DNA of 64,000 nucleotides from an uncultured Prevotellaceae bacterium (GTDB lineage Bacteria; Bacteroidota; Bacteroidia; Bacteroidales; Bacteroidaceae): contig OMXS01000001.1 of the NCBI GenBank assembly GCA_900315095.1, positions 1 to 64,000 on the forward strand, given 5' to 3'. Of the stretch, positions 25,364 to 34,382 are shown piece by piece (the first letter of the stretch is position 1; each line of letters begins with the position of its first letter). Both the position numbers and the translations under genes were made by a program. The notes beneath the pieces are model-generated. The model saw only the letters and a program-made list of their open reading frames with translations. It had not been told where the DNA came from and ran no database searches.

Positions 25364-26362
25364 CTACAGTCTGAATCCGACGAACAGGCGCGTGCGCCAC
25401 TTAATGTTATGCACCGCCAACTGTTCCTCGTTGCCGATATTTGTGAAGTTGAACACCATCGAGGTGCCCACAAACATATTGCCGAACTGCTTCACGATAG
25501 CCCCGCGCGAGGTGATGATAACCTCGGGGAAATGGTATTTCAAAGGTATGCGTTCCTCGTTCACTCTGAGTGAGGTGTGACTGTAAACGATGAACGTGGG
25601 CAGCGCCGATATATGCAGCAGCCAGTTGCGCGCAGGCACCCAGTTGTATCCGTAACCTGCACCGATGCCTATGTTCGTCACCTTCAGCACCGATTCATAG
25701 GTGGCTTTAGTGTCAGCCCGCTGTCCTTGTCCCGAAAACGCCAACAGGAAGCTGCCTGCCGAGTGCCGCTGGATGTAACTCTGCGTGAAAGCGGCAGGAT
25801 AAGAGAAGCGTCGATAGTTGAAGGCATAGTAGGCGTTCACGTTAAGTGTCTTCAGTGTCAGCACTTCGGGCGGCAACTCTATCCTGGGTTCTTCTCCCAT
25901 CTCGTGCCAACCCTTAAAGTTTTTCGCGTTCTGGTAGATGAAGTCAAAGCCCCAGCGGTTGCTGTATGAGTTAAGGTTTATCTCGAAGTCTTTATATTTC
26001 CCCATCAGTTTAGCGGGGTTCAACGCCATGTTCAGCGACAGTCCTAGATAACTCACACCCAGGCTCAGCGTCGATTTATAGTCGGCAGTCATCTCCGAGT
26101 GGAACGGGTTGCCCTGCTGCACTCCCTCCACTTCCACCTTCGCGCCCGAGACGTTCAGTCGACCAATGAACGTCCACTTTGTCTTCGGACGTGTGATATA
26201 CATCGTGTCGATATCGCTGCTGCGGTAGCGCGCTGTCATTATACTGTCGTTATGCTTCAGCATGCCCCACAGTTTCTTCTGCGCCTGTGCCTCAGAGGCT
26301 ATGCCCGCCCAGAGCAGCGCTGCCATGATAGCCGTCAGTTGCCATTTAAATATTCTTCTCAT
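25364..26362 (-). CDS. DUF4421 family outer-membrane protein
   Basis: The 332-residue product starts at 26362 (MRRIFKWQLTAIMAALLWAG): an earlier ATG at 26389 is inside the promoter (26387-26394). It has a signal peptide (cut near AQAQ) and a beta-barrel pattern that fits DUF4421, a Bacteroidetes outer-membrane family of unknown role. The family's early RSSDIDTMYITRPKTKWTF segment is visible. It ends with a terminal LFVGFRL strand. The DUF418 gene follows 12 bp later. Confidence 0.8.
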   Translation of the reverse strand: MRRIFKWQLTAIMAALLWAGIASEAQAQKKLWGMLKHNDSIMTARYRSSDIDTMYITRPKTKWTFIGRLNVSGAKVEVEGVQQGNPFHSEMTADYKSTLSLGVSYLGLSLNMALNPAKLMGKYKDFEINLNSYSNRWGFDFIYQNAKNFKGWHEMGEEPRIELPPEVLTLKTLNVNAYYAFNYRRFSYPAAFTQSYIQRHSAGSFLLAFSGQGQRADTKATYESVLKVTNIGIGAGYGYNWVPARNWLLHISALPTFIVYSHTSLRVNEERIPLKYHFPEVIITSRGAIVKQFGNMFVGTSMVFNFTNIGNEEQLAVHNIKWRTRLFVGFRL

Positions 26363-26386
26363 TCCGCAATTGAAATGTTTATGATG

Positions 26387-26394
26387 CAAAGTTA
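26387..26394 (-). promoter_or_regulatory. -7 box of the DUF4421 operon
   Basis: Minus-strand TAACTTTG, 25 bp before the start codon at 26362. It rules out the ATG at 26389. Confidence 0.7.
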
Positions 26395-26420
26395 CATATT
26401 TTTCGCGTAATAGAAACCAT

Positions 26421-26579
26421 CTAACCCGATTTATTGTCTTTATTCACTCCGTTTGATATACCTTTCACGCCCTCAAAGGTATATGTTTCGTGGTGCAATA
26501 GCACATCTCTTGGACGCTCACCCGCCACCTCTTGCGAAGAGAGAAGTGTTAACCCTGCATTCTCCAAGCCCCTCTGCAT
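26421..26579 (-). CDS. Possible 52-residue protein
   Basis: A minus-strand frame from an ATG at 26579 to a TAG at 26421 gives a 52-residue basic peptide (beginning MQRGLENAGLTLLSS). A minus-strand -7 box, TATCTTTG (26624-26631), lies 45 bp upstream. The frame also contains a 10-bp hairpin (ATATACCTTT 26456-26465 with 26475-26484), so it could instead be a regulatory RNA. I recognise no family. Confidence 0.3.
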   Translation of the reverse strand: MQRGLENAGLTLLSSQEVAGERPRDVLLHHETYTFEGVKGISNGVNKDNKSG

Positions 26580-26671
26580 TGGTGCTGTCCTTCGCGATTG
26601 TCCTGGTTCCTCTTGCTACAATGCAAAGATACAAAATGGATGGACGTTTTGCAAGAAAAAAAGCGAATTTC

Positions 26672-26771
26672 TTCCGACCATTTTAGGTCGGAAAATTTCG
26701 CCCTAATAGTGCCGAAACCCTTTGTTTCAGGGCATTTCAACCAAGGTCGGAAAAGGTCGGAAATAGGTCGG
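26672..26771. repeat. GGTCGGAA repeat cluster
   Basis: A hairpin (TTCCGACC 26672-26679, GGTCGGAA 26686-26693) is followed by three direct copies of GGTCGG at 26745, 26755 and 26766, i.e. spaced 10 and 11 bp, close to one helical turn. A second hairpin (GAAAC/GTTTC within TGCC...GGCA, about 26710-26734) lies between. No known function. Confidence 0.5.
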
Positions 26772-26840
26772 AAGATTTTTGCTTATAGGTGTTCTTTGCA
26801 GCAAAGCGCTCTACGGGTCTAGCAGGATGATGGCAAAAGG

Positions 26841-27057
26841 CGACAATTCGACAATTCGACAATTCGACAAATGCCCTTTTCGGGATTCAGGATTTTATGT
26901 GTCTCATTCCTTATATTATATATATATTATAATATATATATAATATAAAATATATATACATATATTTTTGTCTTTCACTCTCTGCACCCCTGCCCGATGT
27001 CATGCAAATCTCAAAAACCCTTTTTGTCGAATTGTCGAATTGTCGAAATGTCGAATT
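26841..27057. repeat. Inverted pair of octamer arrays around an AT-only block
   Basis: Four 8-mers, CGACAATT with one variant, run 26841-26872. Four matching inverted 8-mers, GTCGAATT with one variant, run 27026-27057. Between them is an almost pure A/T block (26909-26969, TATA-type). The arms could pair into a long cruciform. The whole gap 26363-27246 holds no convincing gene apart from the candidate above. Confidence 0.65.
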
Positions 27058-27197
27058 TTTGTTGACTCTCCTTGAGCTCCTATATCATCGCCTAAATAGC
27101 TAAACAGAATTACTTTTCTGGATTATGGAAATACCAATTGGTAGGTATAATTTTCAAAAAAGAGCATGCGCTTAACAGCCGTATGCCAAATATTTTG

Positions 27198-27205
27198 TAC
27201 CTTTG
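27198..27205 (+). promoter_or_regulatory. -7 box of metK
   Basis: TACCTTTG, 41 bp before the ATG. I see no SAM riboswitch in the leader. Confidence 0.6.
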
Positions 27206-27246
27206 CACCCGAATTATTAATGTTTCACTTTTAATCAAGCAAAGCA

Positions 27247-28557
27247 ATGGCATATTTATTTTCATCCGAATCAGTTTCGGAAGGACATCCCGACAAAGTG
27301 GCTGATCAGATTTCTGACGCGCTGCTCGACCAGTTTCTGGCCTATGACGAAAAAGCCCGCTGCGCCATCGAGTCGTTCGTTACCACCGGGCAGGTGGTGA
27401 TTATGGGCGAGGTGAGCAGTGATGTTTACATAGACTTGGAAACGATTGCGCGCAAAACGATTAACAAGATTGGCTACACCAAGAGTGAGTACAAGTTCGA
27501 CGGTGACTCGTGTGGCGTACTGTCTGCAATTCACGAGCAAAGCGGTGACATCAACCGAGGCGTCGACAAGAAACTAAGCGACAAGGACAAGACCGACGAC
27601 GACCAGGGCGCCGGCGACCAAGGCATGATGTTTGGTTATGCCGTCAACGAGACGGAGAACTACATGCCTGTGTCTCTGGAACTGGCTCACCGCCTGGTTT
27701 ACGAACTGGCACAGATAAGGAAGGAGGGCAAGGAGATGACCTATCTGCGCCCTGACGCCAAAAGCCAGGTTACTATAGAATACAGCGAGGAGGGCGTGCC
27801 GCAGAAGGTGCACACCATAGTGGTGTCGACTCAGCACGACGACTTCATCAAACCTGCCGACAGCAGCGACGAGGCGCAGAAAGTGGCCGACGAGCAGATG
27901 GTGGCAAGGATTAAGGAGGACGTGAAGAACATCCTCATCCCTCGCGTGAAGTCGAAGATAGAGAGCGAGAAAGTGCTTGCACTCTTCAACGATGACATCA
28001 TATATCACGTTAACCCCACAGGCAAGTTCGTCATCGGCGGACCGCACGGAGACACCGGTCTTACAGGCCGCAAAATCATCGTGGACACCTACGGCGGCAA
28101 GGGAGCGCACGGTGGAGGCGCATTCTCGGGAAAGGACTCGAGCAAGGTGGACCGCTCGGCAGCCTATGCTGCACGCTACATCGCCAAGAACATGGTGGCA
28201 GCGGGCGTTGCTGACGAGATGCTGGTGCAGATAAGTTACGCCATCGGCATCAAAGAGCCTATAAACATCTTCGTGAACACCTACGGCAAGTCGCATGTGA
28301 ACATGACAGACGCTGAGATTGCCGACAAGATAAAGGCGATGTTCAAACTCACTCCAAAGGAAATTGAGCGCAAGCTGAAACTGCGCCAGCCAATGTACCT
28401 GGAGACCGCCGCATACGGTCACATGGGACGCAAGAACGAGGTGGTGAAGAAGACATTCACCTCGCGCTACCACGAGGAGAAGACCATCGACGTGGAACTT
28501 TTCACTTGGGAGAAACTCGACCAGGTGGAGCGCATCAGGAGGGAGTTTCTAATCTGA
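27247..28557 (+). CDS. metK: S-adenosylmethionine synthetase
   Basis: The 436-residue enzyme makes S-adenosylmethionine from ATP and methionine in the cytoplasm. The motifs are clear: GHPDK (ATP-binding, residue about 14), GAGDQGMMFGYA in the middle, and GGGAFSGKDSSKVDRSAAY (in part) for the phosphate-binding loop. The length is the long form usual in Bacteroidetes. The gene stands alone after the large repeat-rich gap, with its own promoter. Confidence 0.98.
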   Translation: MAYLFSSESVSEGHPDKVADQISDALLDQFLAYDEKARCAIESFVTTGQVVIMGEVSSDVYIDLETIARKTINKIGYTKSEYKFDGDSCGVLSAIHEQSGDINRGVDKKLSDKDKTDDDQGAGDQGMMFGYAVNETENYMPVSLELAHRLVYELAQIRKEGKEMTYLRPDAKSQVTIEYSEEGVPQKVHTIVVSTQHDDFIKPADSSDEAQKVADEQMVARIKEDVKNILIPRVKSKIESEKVLALFNDDIIYHVNPTGKFVIGGPHGDTGLTGRKIIVDTYGGKGAHGGGAFSGKDSSKVDRSAAYAARYIAKNMVAAGVADEMLVQISYAIGIKEPINIFVNTYGKSHVNMTDAEIADKIKAMFKLTPKEIERKLKLRQPMYLETAAYGHMGRKNEVVKKTFTSRYHEEKTIDVELFTWEKLDQVERIRREFLI

Positions 28558-28558
28558 T

Positions 28559-28640
28559 GTTGAGCGCTGAGCGCTGAGCGAAATCACTATTGCCATATCT
28601 TGCTGCTGATGTCGCTCGTCATTCAACGTTCAGCACTCGA
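28559..28640 (+). repeat. Heptanucleotide arrays after metK, inverted arms
   Basis: Three 7-mers (GTTGAGC, GCTGAGC twice; 28559-28579) are followed by about 40 bp and three inverted 7-mers (28620-28640, such as CGTTCAG). The arms can pair imperfectly and may serve as a terminator-like structure. Confidence 0.6.
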
Positions 28641-28660
28641 CGATTAATATCATTTGCAAG

Positions 28661-29698
28661 GTGAAGGTTTTTCAGACAGACACTACACATCAAGCACAAC
28701 AGTCTGCTCTTTCTGCGACAACGGAGCCGCAGGAAGAGCAGTATGTGAGTGTGGGCATCAACGGACTAACCCCGAAGCAGATACTGAAGATGCTGCCTAA
28801 GGATGCCACCCCGGCGCAGCAAGACTCGGCGATACAGGCCAACTTCAAGCCCGTACGCGAGCATCTGAGCGACCGCCCCGACACCTTGAGGCTGCCTTTC
28901 GACTCGCTGAAGGCTGAGGTGAACGACAAACCGTTCTACGAGGAGTCATTCTTCGCGAAAGACTCTATGTACCACCCCGAACTGCCTGGCGGACGCTATG
29001 GCGTTGCTGGCGACCCCGTGCCCTACAGCATGCGCAACGACAACGTCATCACAGGACTGCTTCTGGCTTGCTTCGTGCTGGGTATCATTGCCTTTTCACG
29101 CTCGCGCGACTTCATCTTCCGACAAGCAAAGAGTTTCTTCCGCGTGAAGCACGGCAACACCTCCACCGAGAACGAGACGACATCGGAGTTCCGCTTCCAG
29201 ATGTTCCTTGTCTTCATGACATGTCTGCTGCTCTCGCTGCTCGCCTTCTTCTATACAGAGGAGACGGTGAAAGAGCCGCTGATACTGAGGTCGCACTATT
29301 ATCTGGTGGCCATCTTCCTCGCCCTGTGCTTATCCTATTTTATTATTAAGGCAATCATCTACACCTTCGTCAACAGCGTGTTCTTCGACGGCGCAAGCAA
29401 CACCTCGTGGTTGAAGTCGCTGCTCTTCGTCACCAGCGTCGAGGGAGTACTGCTCTTCCCTATCGTGCTGCTGCTCATTTATTTCAATCTACCGATGAAA
29501 ACGGTGCTTATTTGCACCGCAATAGTGGTGATTTCAATCAAATTTCTGTCATTTTATAAGTGCAATGTAACATTTTTTCGACATAATGACTTTATTCTGC
29601 AAAATATTTTGTACTTTTGCACGCTCGAAATAATGCCCCTCTTTATGTTGTTGGGCAGCATGCTGATGATTGTAAACAATTTGAAAATAAATTATTAG
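28661..29698 (+). CDS. DUF4271 family membrane protein
   Basis: The 345-residue protein probably starts at the GTG at 28661, since no in-frame ATG exists before residue 44. It has a soluble N-terminal part (about 1-125) and six or seven membrane helices, matching the Bacteroidetes family DUF4271 of unknown function. The family is found next to hemD, as here (5-bp gap), and may be linked to respiratory or heme processes, but this is only from context. Confidence 0.8.
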   Translation: MKVFQTDTTHQAQQSALSATTEPQEEQYVSVGINGLTPKQILKMLPKDATPAQQDSAIQANFKPVREHLSDRPDTLRLPFDSLKAEVNDKPFYEESFFAKDSMYHPELPGGRYGVAGDPVPYSMRNDNVITGLLLACFVLGIIAFSRSRDFIFRQAKSFFRVKHGNTSTENETTSEFRFQMFLVFMTCLLLSLLAFFYTEETVKEPLILRSHYYLVAIFLALCLSYFIIKAIIYTFVNSVFFDGASNTSWLKSLLFVTSVEGVLLFPIVLLLIYFNLPMKTVLICTAIVVISIKFLSFYKCNVTFFRHNDFILQNILYFCTLEIMPLFMLLGSMLMIVNNLKINY

Positions 29699-29702
29699 AG
29701 AG

Positions 29703-30449
29703 ATGGTAAAGAAGATATTGGTATCCCAACCCAAGCCGTCAAGCGATAAGTCGCCCTATTATGACATTGCGAACGACTTCGGTGTGGATCTGGTGTTCCG
29801 ACCTTTCATCAAGGTGGAGGGATTGTCCTCAAAAGAGTTCAGACAGCAAAAGATTAGTCTGCTCAACTATACCGCTGTGGTGTTCACATCGCGCCACGCC
29901 ATCGATAACTATTTCAAGTTGGCGAAAGAGATGCGCCTGGAGATTCCAGAAGACATGAAATACTTCTGCGTGACAGAAACCATCTCGCTTTACATTCAGA
30001 AATATGTGCAGTACAGAAAGCGCAAGGTGTTCTACGGAAGCACGGGAAAGATTGCCGACCTGGTGCCTACAATGGTGAAGCACAAGACAGAGAAGTATCT
30101 CATCCCGATGAGCGACGTTCACGACAACAGCGTGAAGGAACTGCTCGACTCGAAGAAACTCACTCACCAGGAGTGCGTGATGTACCGCACCGTGAGCAAC
30201 GACTTCACCGAGGAAGAGTCGGCCGCTTTCGACTATGACATGGCTGTGTTCTTCAGCCCCTCGGGAATAACGGCATTCAAGAAAAACTTCGGCGACAAAT
30301 ACAACGACATCGCTGTGGCAACATTCGGACCGGCAACAGCAAAGGCTGCTCACGAGGCAGGGCTGAAGGTCGCCATCGAAGCACCTACAAAGGAGTTCCC
30401 ATCTATGACGGGAGCCCTGAGACACTACTTGCTCGAACAGGAAGGATAA
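29703..30449 (+). CDS. hemD: Uroporphyrinogen-III synthase
   Basis: The 248-residue protein fits the HemD family, which closes hydroxymethylbilane into uroporphyrinogen III in tetrapyrrole synthesis. Visible features are VVFTSRHAIDNYF (about 59-71), the central DVHDNSVKELL and the C-terminal FFSPSGITAFKK and FGPATAKAAHEAG segments. It lies between DUF4271 and rnpA on the same strand; both gaps are short, so co-transcription is likely. Confidence 0.9.
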   Translation: MVKKILVSQPKPSSDKSPYYDIANDFGVDLVFRPFIKVEGLSSKEFRQQKISLLNYTAVVFTSRHAIDNYFKLAKEMRLEIPEDMKYFCVTETISLYIQKYVQYRKRKVFYGSTGKIADLVPTMVKHKTEKYLIPMSDVHDNSVKELLDSKKLTHQECVMYRTVSNDFTEEESAAFDYDMAVFFSPSGITAFKKNFGDKYNDIAVATFGPATAKAAHEAGLKVAIEAPTKEFPSMTGALRHYLLEQEG

Positions 30450-30477
30450 GAAGACACACCTTCCATAAACTCCACTG

Positions 30478-30918
30478 ATGGCAGTAACAGACGCTCCGAC
30501 ACTGAAGAAGAGAGAGCGGATCAACAGCAAGAAAACTATCGACCGCCTCTTCGGCGGAGGGCACAGCAAATCGATGTCCGCCTTTCCGCTCAGGGCGGTC
30601 TATGCCGTTCAAGAGCGCACAGGCAACGATGCAGAGGCGCAAATGATGGTAAGTGTGCCGAAGCGAATGTTCAAGCACGCCGTGAAACGCAACCGCGTGA
30701 AACGACAGGTACGCGAAGGATACAGGCTGAACAAGAAAGTGATGGAGGCTCTCGTAACAGAGCATCTCAAGCCCAACAGCCAACTGCTCATAGCATTCAT
30801 CTGGATAGACGACAAACTGCATCCTTCAAAAGAGGTACACATGAAGGTGCGCAGCCTCATGGAGCATATCGCAGAAAGAGTCATTAAGAGAGAAACCCTT
30901 AAAGCAGAGCAGCCTTGA
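30478..30918 (+). CDS. rnpA: Ribonuclease P protein component
   Basis: The 146-residue protein binds the RNase P RNA and helps cut the 5' leader of tRNA precursors. The basic RNR-type motif is clear ([17 protein letters not shown], about 71-87), along with an early [17 protein letters not shown] segment. Its stop overlaps the start of yidD by 4 bp. RnpA next to YidD is a conserved pair in many bacteria. Confidence 0.97.
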   Translation: MAVTDAPTLKKRERINSKKTIDRLFGGGHSKSMSAFPLRAVYAVQERTGNDAEAQMMVSVPKRMFKHAVKRNRVKRQVREGYRLNKKVMEALVTEHLKPNSQLLIAFIWIDDKLHPSKEVHMKVRSLMEHIAERVIKRETLKAEQP

Positions 30919-31154
30919 AGATTCTTCACACCATATCACACGCGATTGCATGGTTGCTGACAAGACCTATCGTCTTCTACCAGCGCTTCATCACGCCATA
31001 CACACCGCCCTCATGCCGATTCGTTCCGACATGCTCTGAATATGCACGGCAGGCGATACTGAAGCATGGACCAATAAAGGGACTCGCTCTTGCCATCTGG
31101 CGCATACTGAGATGCAACCCCTGGGGAGGCAGCGGATATGACCCTGTTCCTTGA
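30915..31154 (+). CDS. yidD: Membrane protein insertion efficiency factor YidD
   Basis: The 79-residue protein has the family signature [11 protein letters not shown] and the end [17 protein letters not shown]. It assists YidC in membrane protein insertion. The start is a TTG at 30915 in TTGA, overlapping the rnpA stop. Confidence 0.95.
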   Translation: MKILHTISHAIAWLLTRPIVFYQRFITPYTPPSCRFVPTCSEYARQAILKHGPIKGLALAIWRILRCNPWGGSGYDPVP

Positions 31155-31181
31155 TAGAGGAAGGAGGAGAGAGGAAAGTTG
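31154..31181 (+). repeat. Purine heptamers between yidD and tyrS
   Basis: ATAGAGG, AAGGAGG, AGAGAGG and AAAGTTG follow each other in the 55-bp gap. This is a weak member of the heptamer family. Confidence 0.35.
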
Positions 31182-31209
31182 ATTTTCATTAAGCACTAAA
31201 GATATAATC

Positions 31210-32511
31210 ATGATAAAGAATTTTGTTGAAGAACTAAGATGGCGCGGAATGCTGGCACAGATAATGCCAGGCACCGAGGAATTTCTGAACGAACATCTCG
31301 TATCGGCCTACCTGGGAACAGACCCTACTGCCGACTCACTGCACATAGGACACCTCTGCGGTGTGATGATGTTGCGTCACCTGCAGCGCTGTGGACATAA
31401 ACCCATAGCACTCGTGGGTGGAGCAACAGGAATGATTGGCGACCCATCGGGAAAGAGTCTCGAGCGCAACCTGCTCGACGAAACGACTCTGCGCCACAAT
31501 CAGGAATGCATCAAGAAACAACTGGCCAAGTTCCTTGACTTCGAGAGCGATGCACCTAACCGCGCCGAACTTGTGAACAACTACGATTGGATGAAGGACT
31601 TCACCTTCCTCGACTTCGCACGCGAGGTGGGAAAGCACATCACCGTAAACTACATGATGGCAAAGGAGAGCGTGCAGCAGAGACTCAACGGAACAGCACG
31701 CGACGGACTCTCATTCACAGAGTTCACCTATCAGTTGCTGCAGGGCTATGACTTCCTGAAACTCTATCAGGACAAGGGCGTGCGCCTACAACTGGGAGGA
31801 AACGACCAGTGGGGCAACATGACTACGGGTACCGAACTCATACGCCGCACTCTCGGCAACGACGTGGAACCCGCATTCGCCCTGACATGCCCGCTCATCA
31901 CCAAGTCTGACGGAAAGAAGTTCGGCAAGACTGAAAGCGGAAACATATGGCTCGACCCGAAGCGCACCACACCGTATAAGTTCTATCAGTTCTGGCTCAA
32001 CACCAGCGATGACGATGCCGAGCGCTACATCAAGATATTCACATCGCTCGACCGCGAGACCATCGAGGCACTCGTGGAGGAGCACAAGCAAGACCCGGGA
32101 CGACGCATACTGCAGAAGCGACTGGCAGAGGAGGTTACCGTGATGGTGCACTCGCAGGCAGACCTCGACGCTGCCATCGAGGCTTCAAGCATCCTCTTCG
32201 GCAAAGCAACAAAGGAAGGACTGCAGAAACTGGACGAGCAGACATTCCTCGACGTGTTCGACGGAGTGCCACACTTCGACATCTCTGCAGACCAACTGGG
32301 ACAGCCAGCAGTGGAGTTGTTCACTCAGGCAGCAGCCATCTTCCCATCAAAGGGCGAGATGCGCAAGATGGTTCAGGGCGGCGGCGTGAGCCTCAACAAA
32401 GAGAAGTTGCAGGCGTTCGACCGCGTTGTCACCGCCGACGACCTTATCGACGGAAAGTATCTGCTCGTGCAGAAGGGCAAGAAGAACTACTTCCTGCTCA
32501 CCGTGAAATAA
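31210..32511 (+). CDS. tyrS: Tyrosyl-tRNA synthetase
   Basis: The 433-residue class I enzyme charges tRNA-Tyr. The HIGH motif appears as LHIGH (about 44-48), the KMSKS loop as KFGKT (about 236-240), and the C-terminus carries an S4 RNA-binding domain (about 365-430, with [11 protein letters not shown]). It is the last gene of the hemD-rnpA-yidD-tyrS run; a palindromic terminator follows. Confidence 0.98.
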   Translation: MIKNFVEELRWRGMLAQIMPGTEEFLNEHLVSAYLGTDPTADSLHIGHLCGVMMLRHLQRCGHKPIALVGGATGMIGDPSGKSLERNLLDETTLRHNQECIKKQLAKFLDFESDAPNRAELVNNYDWMKDFTFLDFAREVGKHITVNYMMAKESVQQRLNGTARDGLSFTEFTYQLLQGYDFLKLYQDKGVRLQLGGNDQWGNMTTGTELIRRTLGNDVEPAFALTCPLITKSDGKKFGKTESGNIWLDPKRTTPYKFYQFWLNTSDDDAERYIKIFTSLDRETIEALVEEHKQDPGRRILQKRLAEEVTVMVHSQADLDAAIEASSILFGKATKEGLQKLDEQTFLDVFDGVPHFDISADQLGQPAVELFTQAAAIFPSKGEMRKMVQGGGVSLNKEKLQAFDRVVTADDLIDGKYLLVQKGKKNYFLLTVK

Positions 32512-32557
32512 TTCCTGAGTCTTTATAATTCAGGCAAAAACTAGTTGTTATGAAAAG

Positions 32558-32583
32558 AAGGTGTGTCAAATTTGACACACCTT
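32558..32583. terminator. Terminator after tyrS
   Basis: AAGGTGTGTCAAA and its exact complement make a 26-bp loopless palindrome followed by a T-rich tail. Confidence 0.75.
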
Positions 32584-32649
32584 TCTGTTTTATTCCAAAC
32601 CACAGGAAAAGACTCAACAAGATTTTTTCATAACAAAACAATGAAATAA

Positions 32650-32680
32650 TTTGCATTGTCAAAAATAATATTTATCTTTG
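32650..32680 (+). promoter_or_regulatory. Promoter of the M14 peptidase gene
   Basis: TTTG (32650-32653), 19 bp, TATCTTTG (32673-32680): a full Bacteroidetes promoter, 22 bp before the ATG. Confidence 0.75.
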
Positions 32681-32701
32681 CCGTACAAAACTAAATAACC
32701 T

Positions 32702-33787
32702 ATGAATAATTTGCTCTCTCCTATCATCCTGAAAGTGGGACTCGTGTGTCTACTTAGCGGATGCAATCCTAACAGCAACGTGCAAAGCGCTACTGCTGAG
32801 AGTCATTCGCACGATACGGAAACCGAAACCTCTCAGGTGGGTGAGAATTCACAGGGGCCTATAGTTTGTGTCACTAAGCAACTGTATTCTTACGATGAGA
32901 TGCTTGAAGACCTGGAGATGCTTCAGCAGAAATATCCGCAATGCGTAAAATACGAACTTAAAGCAGAAACATATCAAGGAAGGCAAATCCCGCTTGTGAC
33001 TTTCGGGAACGCTAATGCCAAGCGTTATGTTATGGTAATGTCGGCCATCCATGCACGCGAATATATGTCTGCGCAACTGGTTATGTCTATGCTTGAGCAT
33101 TATGCCAGCAACTATGAGAACGGGAAATATAAAGAGACACCGCTGAAAAGCATTTTCGATAACGTTTGCTTTATCATTGTGCCTATGGCTAATCCTGATG
33201 GTGTCGAGATTGCACAGAAAGGTGAAAAGGGAGCACTCACCGCTGACGTCAAACGATGGGTGCAGCAAAACACCAAGGAAGGGACAAAGTATGACCAGAT
33301 AAAATCAAATGCTCGAGGCGTAGACCTTAACCGCAATTTCAGAAACGGTTTTGGAAAGGACCGCCGCTACAAACCGACTAAGAACTATTCACATCATCCT
33401 GGTCCTGAGCCTTATTCTGAGATAGAGTCGGTATTCCTGCTGGAAGTGTCTCAGATGCACGACTATGCCCTCTTCTTAAACTACCACACCAGCGGCAACC
33501 TCGTTTATTACGGATGCAAGAATGCTCAGCAGAGTGTCAACAATGCGGCATTGAAACTTTCAAATATAATCAAGCATCACACAGGATTCCCCCTTTATGG
33601 TCCCGACACATCACCAGCATGCGGTTCGTGGGCCGACGAGGTGGAAGTGCTATATAAACGACCGAGTGCCACAATAGAGTTGGGTTCTAAAAATCCTGTT
33701 CCTATTGCTGAGTTCAACGGGCTATACAAGAAAAATCTTTGGATTTGGGCTGACGTTGCATTGGCTGTAATGAAAGGTCAATTCTAA
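32702..33787 (+). CDS. M14 family zinc carboxypeptidase, lipoprotein
   Basis: The 361-residue protein has a lipobox (LLSGC, Cys21), so it is a lipoprotein. The M14 zinc ligands are His117 and Glu120 (HARE) and His262 (NYHTSG), with the substrate residues in RGVDLNRNF (about 206-213) and the catalytic Glu326 in ATIELG. Enzymes of this family remove C-terminal residues from peptides, or in some cases act on cell-wall peptides. A small SH3-like secreted protein follows after 42 bp, which may point to cell-wall peptides, but that is a guess. Confidence 0.92.
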   Translation: MNNLLSPIILKVGLVCLLSGCNPNSNVQSATAESHSHDTETETSQVGENSQGPIVCVTKQLYSYDEMLEDLEMLQQKYPQCVKYELKAETYQGRQIPLVTFGNANAKRYVMVMSAIHAREYMSAQLVMSMLEHYASNYENGKYKETPLKSIFDNVCFIIVPMANPDGVEIAQKGEKGALTADVKRWVQQNTKEGTKYDQIKSNARGVDLNRNFRNGFGKDRRYKPTKNYSHHPGPEPYSEIESVFLLEVSQMHDYALFLNYHTSGNLVYYGCKNAQQSVNNAALKLSNIIKHHTGFPLYGPDTSPACGSWADEVEVLYKRPSATIELGSKNPVPIAEFNGLYKKNLWIWADVALAVMKGQF

Positions 33788-33829
33788 GTTATCATCTAAT
33801 AATCTATTTATAAACAAAAAACATCAATT

Positions 33830-34321
33830 ATGAAAAAGTTCTTTTTCTTATTTATCTTCATGATATCTACGATGAATATCATGGCGCAAAGTGAAATTAT
33901 CTTTGCTGGTGACAATGTTTGCCTGCGTTTCAAACCAAATGAGGGTACAAAATGGACGGGCAGCAGTGCTCCTCATTTTTTCACCGGTCAGAAACTATCA
34001 TGTGTTGGAACTGTTGGGGATTACTATAAAGTAGCATACAACGGAGACTACTATTATGTTCCTAAGAAATATGCACGTCCTCGCGGAACAAGTAGCAATG
34101 CCACAAAGTCAACCAGTTTCAAATACATCATTATTGCTGGCGACAATGTTTGCTTCCGTACACAACCTAACGAGAACTCCAAGTTGGTTGGTCCCTCATA
34201 CGACCACGTAAACACCGGAGACGTGTTGCAATGCGTAGGACAAACCTCTGATTATTACAAGGTGTACTATGATGGCAGTTACTATTATATCCCCAAGAAA
34301 TACGGTCGCCCAAGGAACTAA
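33830..34321 (+). CDS. Secreted protein with two SH3-like repeats
   Basis: The 163-residue protein has a signal peptide (cut near IMAQ) and two SH3b-like repeats of about 65 residues, AGDNVCLRFKPNE...YYYVPKKYARP and AGDNVCFRTQPNE...YYYIPKKYGRP. Bacterial SH3 domains often bind cell-wall peptides. The repeats are so alike that a recent duplication is likely. It lies next to an M14 peptidase lipoprotein. The terminator at 34345-34376 is shared with the converging gene. Confidence 0.8.
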   Translation: MKKFFFLFIFMISTMNIMAQSEIIFAGDNVCLRFKPNEGTKWTGSSAPHFFTGQKLSCVGTVGDYYKVAYNGDYYYVPKKYARPRGTSSNATKSTSFKYIIIAGDNVCFRTQPNENSKLVGPSYDHVNTGDVLQCVGQTSDYYKVYYDGSYYYIPKKYGRPRN

Positions 34322-34344
34322 ACATCTTATACATTTAAACATGC

Positions 34345-34376
34345 AAAATGCCCCTTTCTCTTGGGGCATTTTTTTT
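34345..34376. terminator. Terminator between convergent genes
   Basis: AAAATGCCCC (34345-34354) and GGGGCATTTT (34363-34372), followed by a T-run, with A's on the other side, so it can act in both directions. Confidence 0.85.
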
Positions 34377-34382
34377 GTATCA

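Noticed and set aside
26434-26706. Plus-strand frames of 77-90 codons in the gap before metK
   Set aside because: They cross hairpins and direct repeats, have no promoter in the right place and give unconvincing Ser/Cys/Pro-rich products.
26841-27057. AT-rich block with repeats as a possible replication origin
   Set aside because: I see no DnaA boxes and no origin-type neighbours such as dnaA or dnaN.
26820-27246. SAM riboswitch upstream of metK
   Set aside because: I could not fit any known SAM riboswitch core; the structure there is explained by the octamer arrays.
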